From NCBI RefSeq assembly GCF_001276715.1, contig NZ_LIUQ01000028.1, forward strand, positions 26,071 to 90,070: a DNA stretch of 64,000 nucleotides. The letters run 5' to 3'. Positions 18,401 to 26,583 of the stretch are shown in pieces. The stretch comes from Planktothricoides sp. SR001 (GTDB lineage: Bacteria; Cyanobacteriota; Cyanobacteriia; Cyanobacteriales; Laspinemataceae). The notes under the pieces were generated by a model that was not told where the DNA came from, did not search any database, and saw only the letters and a program-made list of their open reading frames with translations. Position 1 is the first letter of the stretch. Each line of letters opens with the position of its first letter. A program made the translations under genes and the position numbers.

Positions 18401-19229
18401 TAAATTAGCAGAAATTTGGCCAAAAGTTTCCGGATGTGAAAGGTAGGATGCGGGAAATAGGAATGGTAGATGCACCCTGATTGACGCTTCCCGGCTTGCG
18501 AGTCAAGCTGGGATTTTTTTTCTCTGATAGAGAATAGATAAAGAATAGATGCGGGAAAGAAGACGCTTCCCTTAAATTAGCAGAAATTTAGCAGAAATTT
18601 GGCCAAAAGTTTCCGGATGTGAAAGGTAGGATGCGAGAAATAGGAATGGTAGATGCACCCTGATGTACGCTTCCCGGCTTGCGAGTCAAGCTGGGATTTT
18701 TTTTCTCTGATAGAGAATAGATAAAGAATAGATGCGGGAAAGAAGACGCTTCCCTTAAATTAGCAGAAATTTAGCAGAAATTTGGCCAAAAGTTTCCGGA
18801 TGTGAAAAGTAGGATGCGGGAAATAGGAATGGTAGATGCACCCTGATTGACGCTTCCCGGCTTGCGAGTCAAGCTGGGATTTTTTTTCTCTGATAGAGAA
18901 TAGATAAAGAATAGATGCGGGAAAGAAGACGCTTTCCTTAAATTAGCAGAAATTTAGCATAAATTTGGCCAAAAGTTTCCGGATGTTAAAGGTAGGATGC
19001 GGGAAATAGGAATGGTAGATGCACCCTGATTTACGCTTCCCGGCTTGCGAGTCAAGCTGGGTTTTTTTTCTCTGATAGAGAATATAGGCGGTTTAAACCG
19101 CTGGCTTAAATTTAACATAAATTTGCTGATTTTTTCCGGATTAATCGTGACTTCTTGTGGAAAAAAAAATGGTAGATGCACCCTGATTGACATTTCCCGG
19201 CTTGCGAGTCAAGCTGGGATTTTTTTCTT
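18401..19229. repeat. Tandem array of 183-bp units, each with an intrinsic terminator
   Basis: Four nearly identical units of exactly 183 bp and a diverged fifth (spacing 157). Each contains TAGGATGCGGGAAATAGGAATGG, broken here as TAGGATGCGGG then AAATAGGAATGG, followed by GTAGATGCACCCTGA and a hairpin CCCGGCTTG-CGAGT-CAAGCTGGG with seven or eight T. Hairpins begin at 18490, 18673, 18856, 19039 and 19196. The fifth copy has lost most upstream sequence but keeps ATGGTAGATGCACCCTGA and the hairpin intact, marking that as the conserved core. The short ORF ATG-GTA-GAT-GCA-CCC-TGA (MVDAP) is present in all five. It could be a small-RNA gene array, leader-peptide attenuators, or simply multiplied terminators. 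It lies between the convergent M48 and rppB genes. Confidence 0.85.
18490..18521 (+). terminator. First hairpin terminator of the array
   Basis: Nine-bp stem with one G-T pair, five-base loop CGAGT, then GA and eight T. It is the first strong terminator after the M48 protease gene. Copies follow at 18673, 18856, 19039 and 19196. Confidence 0.85.
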
Positions 19230-19312
19230 TGCTGAATATTTATTGCTTATTGCTTATTTGTTTTTGGGTATTTGCTCTGGATAAGCCATAATAAATCACG
19301 AATCACAAAGCC

Positions 19313-20698
19313 CTAAGTTTTTGATGTTTTGAGTTTATTGGTAAATTGGGATGGACTTTTTGTTAGAGGTAATCTAATGGTAAAAATGCTGCCTTTTCCC
19401 AGTTCACTTTGGAGGTGGATTTGGCCGTTATGGTTTTTGACGATCGCCTCAGCAATGGCTAATCCTAAACCAGCGCCTCCGGTGGTTCGAGAGCGATCGC
19501 TGTTCACCCGATAAAACCGATTAAAGATTCGGGTTTGGTCTTCGGGACTGATGCCAATTCCCGTATCTTTAATATGAATCATCGCGTCATTAGCAGCACT
19601 CTCTAAAATTAGGTTAACTTCACCCCCCGCATTGCTATATTGAATGGCGTTACTGACTAAATTCATCACGAGACGATAGAGTTGGTCTTCATAGCCAAGC
19701 AGGGTTAAAGGTTGATAACTATTAATATGTTTGTTAAGAGTAATATTGGCGGCGATCGCTAAAGCGGCGAGTTCTTCTTGAACATCACTAATAATATCAT
19801 TTAAACAACAGACATTTGGCTCTTGGGGCATAATTTGCCGATCCATGCGCGATAACCAAAGTAAGTCTTTCACCAGTTGATACAGACGGTGATTTTGCCG
19901 TTGAATACTGTGTAAAGTTTCTCTAATTTCGCTTTGATTTAATTGGGGCATTCTTAAAGTAGATTCTACGGTAGCGCGGATAGCCGCCAGGGGGGTGCGT
20001 AGTTCATGGGCAGCATCGCCAGTAAACTGTTGGATTTGCTGATAAGATTGATAAATGGGTTGCATGGCTAATCCGGCTAACCACCAACTGGCAAATCCAA
20101 CTAATAATAAGGCGATGGGCAATCCCACAATTAAAATCAGCTTGACCGCCGCTAAATAATGTTCCCATTCAGCCAGCGATCGCCCCAGTTGTAAATATCC
20201 CCAATCCCGATAATCTTGGGTATGCAAGGTGACAGAAATTTGATGGTAACGAGTGCCATTAGTATCAACAACTGTTTGCCAAGTTTTTTGGGGTGATTTG
20301 CTGGATAAACCAGGAGGATGAATGCCTGCTAAGGCCACTAAATTACCGGATAAATCGAGTAAGCGAAGGTAATAGTGTCCTTGGGCGATCGCACCGAGGA
20401 CATGACTATTGGGGTTTCTCGGTTCCGTGGCACATTTTTCGGTGACGATACATAAATCCGGCAAAAATCGCCGTAATTCAGGGGCTAAAATCCCCGGTTC
20501 TTCTAATAAGGTTTCCAGGCTATCATGGATGGTTCCAGCCACCGATTCTAATTCCCGATCTAAGGTGACTTGGTGAGCATGGGCGATCGCTTCATAAACC
20601 CCGACTCCACAAATACTTAAAATCACCCCCATGACTCCCGCATACCAGCAAGCTAGTCGCGATCGAGTCTTTTGAAAAAGCTGATTTTGTTGCATCAT
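19313..20698 (-). CDS. rppB: RppB-like sensor histidine kinase
   Basis: Two-helix membrane sensor: TM1 near residues 13-35 (CWYAGVMGVILSICGVGVYEA), periplasmic region to about residue 165, TM2 (LILIVGLPIALLLVGF). A kinase follows with AAHELRTPLAAIRATVES, N box NLVSNAIQYSN, and GGAGLGLAIAEAIVKNHNGQ. The motif EAIAHAHQVTLDRELESVAG is typical of RppB/NrsS, the cyanobacterial kinase reported to sense redox or nickel. The frame extends upstream to 20812, but those 38 residues are only the translation of a (TTGTTGTTTG) simple repeat, so I prefer ATG 20698. It lies downstream of rppA in the same direction. Confidence 0.8.
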   Translation of the reverse strand: MMQQNQLFQKTRSRLACWYAGVMGVILSICGVGVYEAIAHAHQVTLDRELESVAGTIHDSLETLLEEPGILAPELRRFLPDLCIVTEKCATEPRNPNSHVLGAIAQGHYYLRLLDLSGNLVALAGIHPPGLSSKSPQKTWQTVVDTNGTRYHQISVTLHTQDYRDWGYLQLGRSLAEWEHYLAAVKLILIVGLPIALLLVGFASWWLAGLAMQPIYQSYQQIQQFTGDAAHELRTPLAAIRATVESTLRMPQLNQSEIRETLHSIQRQNHRLYQLVKDLLWLSRMDRQIMPQEPNVCCLNDIISDVQEELAALAIAANITLNKHINSYQPLTLLGYEDQLYRLVMNLVSNAIQYSNAGGEVNLILESAANDAMIHIKDTGIGISPEDQTRIFNRFYRVNSDRSRTTGGAGLGLAIAEAIVKNHNGQIHLQSELGKGSIFTIRLPLTKSPSQFTNKLKTSKT

Positions 20699-20703
20699 TT
20701 GTG

Positions 20704-20812
20704 ATTGGTTATTTGTTGTTTGTTGTTGGGTAGGGATTCTTTGGTTATTGGTTGTTTGTTGTTTGTTGTTTGTTATTGGTTGTTTGTTGTTTGTTGTTTG
20801 AATCAGCCCCAA
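20704..20812. repeat. Simple repeat TTGTTGTTTGTTG with GGGTAGGGATTCTTTGG
   Basis: A low-complexity stretch between rppA and rppB built from TTATTGGTTGTTTGTTG units. The phrase GGGTAGGGATTCTTTGG also occurs three times in tandem at the window end (63953-64000). Confidence 0.85.
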
Positions 20813-20860
20813 TCACGAATAACTATTAACTATTAACTATTGACTATTAGTTAATAGCTA

Positions 20861-21553
20861 TTAATTATTAACCATTAACCGATATCCCAACCCATAAACC
20901 GTTTCAATAATTAAGTCAGATTGATGTTCAGAAAGCTTGCGTCTGAGGAGGCGAATTTGTGCCGCTACCACATTACTTTCTGGTTCCGCATCAAATTCCC
21001 AAAGTTGATTGAAAATTTGGTCGCGGGTGACAATTTGGTTGGGATGACGCATAAAATATTCTAGCAGTTGAAATTCTTTATTAGTTAGGGCGATCGCGGC
21101 TATTTCCCCGCTATTATTCTGCTGATATAAGTAGCGAGTGCCATAATCTAATCTGCTATTTTTGAAATGAAGTTGCGGGGGTTGAACTTGGGGCGATCGC
21201 CGCTGTAAAGCTCGCAACCGGGCTAACAATTCTCCCATACCAAATGGCTTGACCAAGTAATCATCAGCCCCCGCATCCAACCCCGCAACTTTATCCGCTT
21301 GAGTATCTTTGGCGGTGAGCATAATCACCGGCAAAGGATTCTTTTTTTGCCGCAAACGCTTACATAATTCTAAACCAGATAATCCGGGCAGTAACCAATC
21401 AAAAATTGCCAAGGTATATTGAGTACCACTCTCTAGATAGTCCCAGGCATCTTGACCATTTTCTACCCAGTCTACAATATAGGCTTCTTGGGTTAATGTG
21501 CGTTTAATCGCTGCCCCTAAATCAGGCTCATCTTCTACTAACAAAAGTCTCAT
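20861..21553 (-). CDS. rppA: RppA-like OmpR-family response regulator
   Basis: 230 residues: receiver domain with acidic pocket VEDEPD, phospho-acceptor in AIFDWLLPGLSG (about D52) and lysine in DDYLVKPFGMGELLAR. The C-terminal winged helix has LTNKEFQLLEYFMRHP and VAAQIRLLRRKL. The IFDWLLPG block and pairing with an RppB-like kinase identify it as RppA, reported in Synechocystis as a regulator of photosystem genes by redox state and, under the name NrsR, of nickel resistance. Which signal applies here is not visible; no nrs efflux genes are adjacent. Confidence 0.8.
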   Translation of the reverse strand: MRLLLVEDEPDLGAAIKRTLTQEAYIVDWVENGQDAWDYLESGTQYTLAIFDWLLPGLSGLELCKRLRQKKNPLPVIMLTAKDTQADKVAGLDAGADDYLVKPFGMGELLARLRALQRRSPQVQPPQLHFKNSRLDYGTRYLYQQNNSGEIAAIALTNKEFQLLEYFMRHPNQIVTRDQIFNQLWEFDAEPESNVVAAQIRLLRRKLSEHQSDLIIETVYGLGYRLMVNN

Positions 21554-21698
21554 CGCTGTCGATTTGATTGGGTTGTTTTTTCTCCTAATAGATGTTATCC
21601 TAAATTTTGATAAATGGGTAGCAATCTAAAAATGCCATTGACGCGATCGCCTGTTTCAGACCGTGGGAATAAAACCAGTAATTTCTAATCTCTAATTC

Positions 21699-22277
21699 TT
21701 AAGCGTGGATTCTTTTGGCCACAAGCTGTTCCTCTAATGCGGCAATCCGATTATAGGCAGCAGTGAGTTGTGCGGTGAGTCGCTGAATTTGGATATCGGG
21801 GGTAATCTCGGTTTGCTCCCCTTCAACCATATCCTCTAGGTCATTGTCATTGCCCAAAATATCTTGATGAATTAGGGAGCGATCGAACATTTCGCTAGTG
21901 GGATAGCAAACTTCATCATCCAGATATAACAGTGAGCGATCCATCGGTGACGATAGATCCAAATCTTTTAACGATGATTCAAGGCTTGTGCCATTGGTCG
22001 GAGAATTGGCCGCAGAATTTTGACCCTGTAGCCTGGGTTGCCAACTTGCCCGATCTGAGTAAAAATTCTGAGATTCTCGACGAGAATCGATGATTTCTCC
22101 ATTGGCATAGTAGTCGGAAATTCTGGCATCAAACGGAGACCCTTCAACGGAGTGGTTATTTGTCCAGCCATTTTTAGTACCGATAAGCGCGATTTTCCGA
22201 TTAAGCTGCTCGATCATTTGATAAAGAATATCGACTTTATGAATTAATGTCATTATCTGGCTTTCTACAGAACCCAT
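21699..22277 (-). CDS. Hypothetical coiled-coil protein
   Basis: 192 residues with a predicted coiled coil at both ends (SQIMTLIHKVDILYQMIEQL near the start, IQRLTAQLTAAYNRIAALEE at the end) separated by a Ser/Asp-rich, probably disordered middle. No enzyme motif, signal peptide or membrane segment. I do not recognise the family. It is probably a cytoplasmic scaffold or adaptor. It precedes rppA in the same direction at 145 bp, so co-transcription is possible but unproven. Confidence 0.6.
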   Translation of the reverse strand: MGSVESQIMTLIHKVDILYQMIEQLNRKIALIGTKNGWTNNHSVEGSPFDARISDYYANGEIIDSRRESQNFYSDRASWQPRLQGQNSAANSPTNGTSLESSLKDLDLSSPMDRSLLYLDDEVCYPTSEMFDRSLIHQDILGNDNDLEDMVEGEQTEITPDIQIQRLTAQLTAAYNRIAALEEQLVAKRIHA

Positions 22278-22717
22278 ACCAGACCCCCATGATTATAAAA
22301 AAATCTTCTAATCAATCTTAAGTAATAATTTGGTCAAATTTGGATTATTTCTACATTTATTTAATATTTATTGCGAAAATGTTGATTTTCTTTAAAAAAA
22401 TATGTCACGCAACAATCCTTAACATTGGGGCTAACAATCTGCCACAGGGTTGATTTATTTCCAGAATTAGGACTGAGGCAATTTTTGGCATTTCACTCGG
22501 AGATGTAGGGACAATTGATGAATTGCCTCTATAGCAAGCAGGTCGTTGTATCAGACTCACCTGTAATTTAGGACAGGACTCGGCGAAGTCCCTACCCATT
22601 TCACGGAATCGTCAGTAAAATATGAAGTTATATTAAGAAAGGTAACAAAATTGACATCTTTTCTGGATGAGCCGTTGTTACCCTGTCCATAATCGATTAA
22701 AGTTAGGGGTTTACCTA
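22278..22717. other. Divergent intergenic region
   Basis: About 440 bases between the coiled-coil gene and the lyase. It is AT-rich near both genes and should hold two divergent promoters. A 64-codon minus-strand frame (22405-22599) has no domain and no ribosome binding site and is probably not coding. I see no repeat. Confidence 0.5.
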
Positions 22718-23284
22718 ATGACGTTATTGCCACAACTTACTCAACCAAGCAGTTCTCAGACTCATGGTCAGACCAGCAGTGATTTGATTCGAGCATTTTT
22801 CCAGTTTAGTGAGGGAAAATGGCGCTCAGAACGGCGGTATTACACCCTACCGGAAGGGCCGACGGAAGAACTGGTGAGTATTGTCACGGTTGAGTTTCTC
22901 GAACCCGGTCATGTTTCTTTGTTAGAGTTGGGGTCTTTGCATCAGTTGTCTTTGGCAGAATGTGAAGCCCTCTGTGGGAGTAAGGTCTACTGGGAAAGTA
23001 CCGATTCCAGGAACGGGAAGAAAAAGTCGGCGGGTTCTACGGTGTTTGGGGCGTTGAATAGTATTTTGTACCGCGATCGCGGTTTTGCCACCTTGAATCC
23101 GGTTACGGCGAAATTTTACCTGCCCAACCCGGAAACATTGTGTCTGCGAACAGAGTACAATGGGTCAGTCTTTGAAGAAGAAATTAAACATATTGGCCAG
23201 CAGTACCGCACCAGGCAATCGATTATGTCCCGTGCCGGTGAACAAATTATGATTGGTCAGTATCTAGAAAAACGTATCCAATAA
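22718..23284 (+). CDS. CpcS/CpeS-family phycobiliprotein chromophore lyase
   Basis: 188 residues from ATG 22718 (AGGGG about ten bases upstream; a frame from 22667 would add 17 residues). The motif IRAFFQFSEGKWRSERRYYT near residue 25 is the hallmark of CpcS/CpeS/CpcU-type lyases, lipocalin-like proteins that attach bilins to cysteines of phycobiliproteins. The rest follows the family (VSIVTVEFL, STVFGALN, LCLRTEYNGSVFEEEI, RTRQSIMSRAGEQIMIGQYL). Sequence alone does not tell which subunit is the substrate. The solute-binding gene starts 17 bp downstream, so the two may be co-transcribed. Confidence 0.85.
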   Translation: MTLLPQLTQPSSSQTHGQTSSDLIRAFFQFSEGKWRSERRYYTLPEGPTEELVSIVTVEFLEPGHVSLLELGSLHQLSLAECEALCGSKVYWESTDSRNGKKKSAGSTVFGALNSILYRDRGFATLNPVTAKFYLPNPETLCLRTEYNGSVFEEEIKHIGQQYRTRQSIMSRAGEQIMIGQYLEKRIQ

Positions 23285-23300
23285 ACATTTCCCGTAAACA

Positions 23301-24518
23301 TTGAAGCGACGATCTTTTATTCTCGGTGCCGGAGTCCTGACTTTGGGACAATTATTAGCCGCTTGTGGGGGTGAGAAAAAATCCACCCTCCAAGTTCGTT
23401 TGTTGCAAAATTCCATTCCGGCAGTGGTGTTGAATCAGTACCGTAAACAAATTCAAAATCAGGTGGTGTTGGATTTTGTTCCCGTTGCCCAGTTGCAAGA
23501 TATTTTTTCTCAGCTTCAAACTTGGCAGCAAACTCCGACTACTGAAACCAGTCAACGGTTTAACTTGCCGTTTTTGGGTAGACGAAAACCAGATGGGGTG
23601 ATTTCTGATTTGGTGACTTTGGGCGATTATTGGTTAGCTTCGGCGATCGCCCAAGAACTGATTCAACCGTTGGATACTCAGAAACTCAAGCAGTGGCAAC
23701 AATTACCCCTCCGTTGGCAAGCTTTGGTGCAACGCGATCGCCAGGGCAACCTCGACCCGAATGGGGCAGTCTGGGGCGCCCCTTATCGCTGGGGCAGTAC
23801 CGCGATCGTCTATCGGCTGGATAAATTAAAACATTTTGATTGGTTGCCAACGGATTGGAGTGATTTATGGCGTCCAGAATTGCGCGATCGCCTTTCCCTG
23901 CTTGACCAACCCAGAGAAATCATTGGTTTAACCTTAAAAAAACTCGGTCATTCCTACAACACCGCAGATTTAACCAAAGTTCCTCAACTCAAAGAAGAAC
24001 TACAAAATTTACACAAACTCGTTAAATTCTACAGTTCCGATACCTATCTACAACCCTTAATTCTAGGGGATACCTGGGTGGCGGTGGGTTGGTCTACAGA
24101 TATCTTGCCTATGCTGCAACGGTATTCTAATCTAGGGGCGGTGATTCCGGCTTCGGGGACTGCGTTGTGGGCTGATTTGTGGGTGCGACCGGCAGCCAAA
24201 AAAGAGACAAATAAAGACACCAATCAAGACAGAAATTCACCCAACAAATCAAAATCTGATGACCTTCTTTCTCAATGGATTGACTTTTGCTGGGAACGGG
24301 CGATCGTGGAGCAAATCTCTTTGAGAACGAAAGCCGTTTCGCCTATGTTGAATCAAAATCAACCCAACTTACCCAAAGGATTACAAAATAATTCCCTGTT
24401 AAATGCCCTGTTATTGCCAGAAGCGGATATTTTAGAAAAATCTGAATTTATGCAACCGCTGCCCCCAGAAGTTACCCAAAAGTATCAAGATTTATGGGTG
24501 GAAATTCGGCGATCGTAG
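23301..24518 (+). CDS. PotD-like extracellular solute-binding lipoprotein
   Basis: The frame starts with TTG. No ATG lies near, and the product from this TTG has a perfect export signal: RRSFILGAG, a hydrophobic run and a lipobox LLAAC with C22, so the TTG start is well supported. The rest is a type 2 binding protein (DGVISDLVTLGDYW, WGAPYRWGSTAIVYR, WSDLWRPELRDRLSLLD, VAVGWSTDIL), closest in style to spermidine/putrescine-binding PotD. The twin arginine may mean Tat export. No transporter genes are adjacent. A lysine/asparagine-rich insert (ETNKDTNQDRNSPNK) breaks the C-terminal lobe near residue 305. Confidence 0.75.
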   Translation: MKRRSFILGAGVLTLGQLLAACGGEKKSTLQVRLLQNSIPAVVLNQYRKQIQNQVVLDFVPVAQLQDIFSQLQTWQQTPTTETSQRFNLPFLGRRKPDGVISDLVTLGDYWLASAIAQELIQPLDTQKLKQWQQLPLRWQALVQRDRQGNLDPNGAVWGAPYRWGSTAIVYRLDKLKHFDWLPTDWSDLWRPELRDRLSLLDQPREIIGLTLKKLGHSYNTADLTKVPQLKEELQNLHKLVKFYSSDTYLQPLILGDTWVAVGWSTDILPMLQRYSNLGAVIPASGTALWADLWVRPAAKKETNKDTNQDRNSPNKSKSDDLLSQWIDFCWERAIVEQISLRTKAVSPMLNQNQPNLPKGLQNNSLLNALLLPEADILEKSEFMQPLPPEVTQKYQDLWVEIRRS

Positions 24519-24615
24519 GTCAAAAAAGAAATAAAAGAAACCGGTTTTCGGCGATTTTGTCACCCAGCCAAAAATTAAGAAACCCCGGTTTCTGGAACCT
24601 CTGACCCTCCTGGCT

Positions 24616-25095
24616 TCAATCCTCAAGGGTTTCCAGGGTGCTGGGGTCTTCTGGAATTGGCATAATAAAGCGATTATTGGCACGAACAAAACAATTACCA
24701 TTAATACTATCCACCGGAATCCAAGGTTTGCCTCGGTAATCCAAAAGCACAATTTGATTGGCCATATTTCCAGTGACCGCTTGTAAACGTTGTCCGGTTT
24801 TAAAAACGGTTAAAACTGACCATTGAGTAATGTCATGGCGGTTATTTTCTTGTAACGGGGCAGGAACGTCTATGCTATCGAGATAGACTCCCTGAAATTG
24901 GCGAGGCATCCGACAATTTAACCCCTTGGGATCGCGATCGCTTACTTGCCAATTCACCTGCCGATTTCCCCGTCTTTGGGGAAAAATATAATCACCGTCG
25001 GCATTAGTAGAAGGAACTGCCCAAACAGGCGGACAGACCAAAGCCGTACTCGCAAGCATAAACAATAAATTTTTAAAATTTTTCAGTAGTTTCAT
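24616..25095 (-). CDS. Secreted hypothetical protein with SH3-like C-terminus
   Basis: 159 residues with a clear signal peptide (LKNFKNLLFMLASTALVCPP, cleavage near VWA). The mature part has two cysteines (LNCRMPRQF, GNCFVRANNRF) and a pattern WSVLTVFKTGQRLQAV...PWIPVD that recalls a bacterial SH3-like fold. Proteins of this kind are common in cyanobacteria but uncharacterised. It converges with the solute-binding gene upstream and is transcribed away from the ECF sigma operon. Confidence 0.7.
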   Translation of the reverse strand: MKLLKNFKNLLFMLASTALVCPPVWAVPSTNADGDYIFPQRRGNRQVNWQVSDRDPKGLNCRMPRQFQGVYLDSIDVPAPLQENNRHDITQWSVLTVFKTGQRLQAVTGNMANQIVLLDYRGKPWIPVDSINGNCFVRANNRFIMPIPEDPSTLETLED

Positions 25096-25123
25096 AATGA
25101 TAAAATCTCCAATTCTAAAGCGT

Positions 25124-25180
25124 TAGTCCAGTAGTGTTAGTCCAGTAGGGTTAGTCCAGTAGTGTTAGTCCAGTAACCCA
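25124..25180. repeat. 14-bp tandem repeat TTAGTCCAGTAGTG, four copies
   Basis: Four head-to-tail copies just upstream of the secreted-protein gene start. They lie about 280 bases from the ECF sigma gene. Confidence 0.9.
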
Positions 25181-25396
25181 GGAAATTCCGTATTCCTAAG
25201 AGTTAGTATTTTGTGAGTATTTTGTATTTCTCAGGATATCCCCTGGGAGTTTACGATCAAAAAAAATTTGGCGTGATGCGGGTCAGATCGTCATCCAGTG
25301 GAGTCATGGACTTACTTGAGGATGGCGTTTTCAGTATATTTTTCAGTATAACTCTGCGGGTAGAGATTGCGTGATTTCAGAGATTTCAGAAATATT

Positions 25397-25425
25397 GAAC
25401 CTTTTTTTCTGCCTTTTGGTCTAAA
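25397..25425 (+). promoter_or_regulatory. Candidate ECF promoter upstream of the sigma gene
   Basis: TTGAACCTTTTT with GAACC at 25397-25401, a 17-base spacer, then GTCTAAA at 25419-25425. GAAC-type -35 boxes and GTC/TCTAA-type -10 boxes are characteristic of ECF sigma factors. The same two boxes with identical spacing recur twice in front of the third gene of the group, which supports autoregulation. Confidence 0.65.
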
Positions 25426-25463
25426 TCCACAGTAATCAGACCACAGTAAGGGAGAAACCAGAG

Positions 25464-26039
25464 GTGTTGATGGTTTCAGTGGATGTTAACCAAAATGAGG
25501 GGTCAGACGCGGATCTGGTGCAGCGTTGTTTAAAGGGCGATCGCCAAACTTTTCGAGTCTTGTACCAGCGCTATCAGCATAAAGTCAGATCCACGCTTTA
25601 CCAGTTGTGTGGTACATCAGTGCTGGATGATTTGATGCAAGATGTGTTTTTGCGAGCCTGGAAAGGACTGCCTAAGCTGAAAAATCCGCAGCATTTTTCC
25701 ACCTGGTTGTATCGAATTACTTGGAATGTGGCTACGGATCGGCGACAGCAATTTGCCAAACAACGTTCTGAACAGGAAACTCTGAATAATCACGCTGAAT
25801 CCACAACCTCAGACCCTTCTGATTTGATGCATTTACATTATCAAGATTTAGTCAAAAGAGGGTTGGCTGAATTGAGTTTTGACCATCGCACGATTCTGGT
25901 GTTACACGACCTAGAAGATTTGCCGCAAAAGCAGATTGCCGAAATTTTAGCGGTGCCGGTAGGAACGGTGAAGTCTCGCTTATTTCATGCGCGGGCTGCC
26001 ATGCGTAAATTTTTAGAAAAACAGGGGGTTCAATTATGA
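25464..26039 (+). CDS. ECF-type RNA polymerase sigma factor
   Basis: 191 residues: sigma region 2 (LYQRYQHKVRSTLYQLCG, DDLMQDVFLRAWKGLPKL, FSTWLYRITWNVATDRRR-like segment) and region 4 (HRTILVLHDLEDLPQKQIAE, VGTVKSRLFHARAAMRKFL). No region 1 or 3, so it belongs to the ECF group (RpoE-like). The frame opens with GTG at 25464, ten bases after GGGAG; ATG 25470 is an alternative. The last codons overlap the next gene by 4 bp (ATGA). A matching GAACC/GTCTAAA promoter lies 39 bases upstream. Confidence 0.9.
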   Translation: MLMVSVDVNQNEGSDADLVQRCLKGDRQTFRVLYQRYQHKVRSTLYQLCGTSVLDDLMQDVFLRAWKGLPKLKNPQHFSTWLYRITWNVATDRRQQFAKQRSEQETLNNHAESTTSDPSDLMHLHYQDLVKRGLAELSFDHRTILVLHDLEDLPQKQIAEILAVPVGTVKSRLFHARAAMRKFLEKQGVQL

Positions 26040-26386
26040 ATAAGTTGCCAAACAATGACCCAAAGCTGGTGGAGTTTCTCCGCCAAAATCGTCCAGATTT
26101 GCCACCAGAAAATCTGGATTTGGAAGCACAGATTATGGCGGCGGTGGCGGCAACTTCCCTGTCAGAATCGGTGCAAAATTCTCCGGTGATTCCGTTCCGG
26201 CGACGGAGTTTCTGGCTGATGCCGCCGGCGATCGCGGCTGGTTTACTGATGGCTTGGGGAACCAGTCGCCTGTTCACCCCGCCACCCCAGACGACCACCG
26301 ATCTCGCGAGTTTAGAGGTTTTTATTGAAAATACTTGGGATGGGGTTTTGGATAAGGATAGCCAAGATTGGTATTTAGATTTTTAA
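26036..26386 (+). CDS. Probable membrane anti-sigma factor
   Basis: 116 residues starting in the ATGA overlap with the sigma gene. The N-terminal 60 residues are soluble and helical (DPKLVEFLRQNRPDLPPENL), followed by an arginine-flanked single membrane segment (LMPPAIAAGLLMAWGTSRLF) and a short acidic outer tail. This layout and the overlap with an ECF gene are standard for a membrane-bound anti-sigma factor. There is no zinc-binding HxxxCxxC motif, so it is not of the ZAS type. The start position relies on the overlap, and the function is inferred from context. Confidence 0.7.
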   Translation: MNKLPNNDPKLVEFLRQNRPDLPPENLDLEAQIMAAVAATSLSESVQNSPVIPFRRRSFWLMPPAIAAGLLMAWGTSRLFTPPPQTTTDLASLEVFIENTWDGVLDKDSQDWYLDF

Positions 26387-26417
26387 CTAGGGTATTTGAT
26401 TCAGATTGATTCAATTT

Positions 26418-26446
26418 GAACCTTTTTCAAAGCTGGCGAGTCTAAA
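26418..26446 (+). promoter_or_regulatory. Candidate ECF promoter 1 of the Spy-like gene
   Basis: GAACC at 26418-26422 and GTCTAAA at 26440-26446, spacer 17 bases, within TTTGAACCTTTTT. Same boxes and spacing as upstream of the sigma gene. Confidence 0.6.
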
Positions 26447-26484
26447 AGCTCAAAAATTATCCGAATATGGGAAAAATTTCATTT

Positions 26485-26513
26485 GAACCTTTTTTAAAGT
26501 TAACTGATCTAAA
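26485..26513 (+). promoter_or_regulatory. Candidate ECF promoter 2 of the Spy-like gene
   Basis: GAACC at 26485-26489 and ATCTAAA at 26507-26513, spacer 17 bases. It lies 67 bases after the first and about 70 bases before the coding start, so the Spy-like gene may have two tandem sigma-dependent starts. The first base of the -10 box differs (A for G). Confidence 0.6.
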
Positions 26514-26583
26514 GGATCAGGAATTATCCCGCAGGATGAATTCATCAATTCACTGATTTACTTAATTGTTTGAAGAGGATAGT

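Noticed and set aside
20699..20812. N-terminal extension of RppB
   Set aside because: The extra 38 residues (Thr/Asn/Gln runs) come only from a simple DNA repeat; an ATG next to the conserved region is preferred.
22405..22599. 64-codon minus-strand ORF
   Set aside because: No ribosome binding site, no domain, and it lies in a divergent promoter region.
24492..24752. Minus-strand 86-codon ORF with hydrophobic stretch
   Set aside because: It overlaps the better supported secreted protein gene in another frame, and its end lies in an inverted repeat GAAACCGG/CCGGTTTC.
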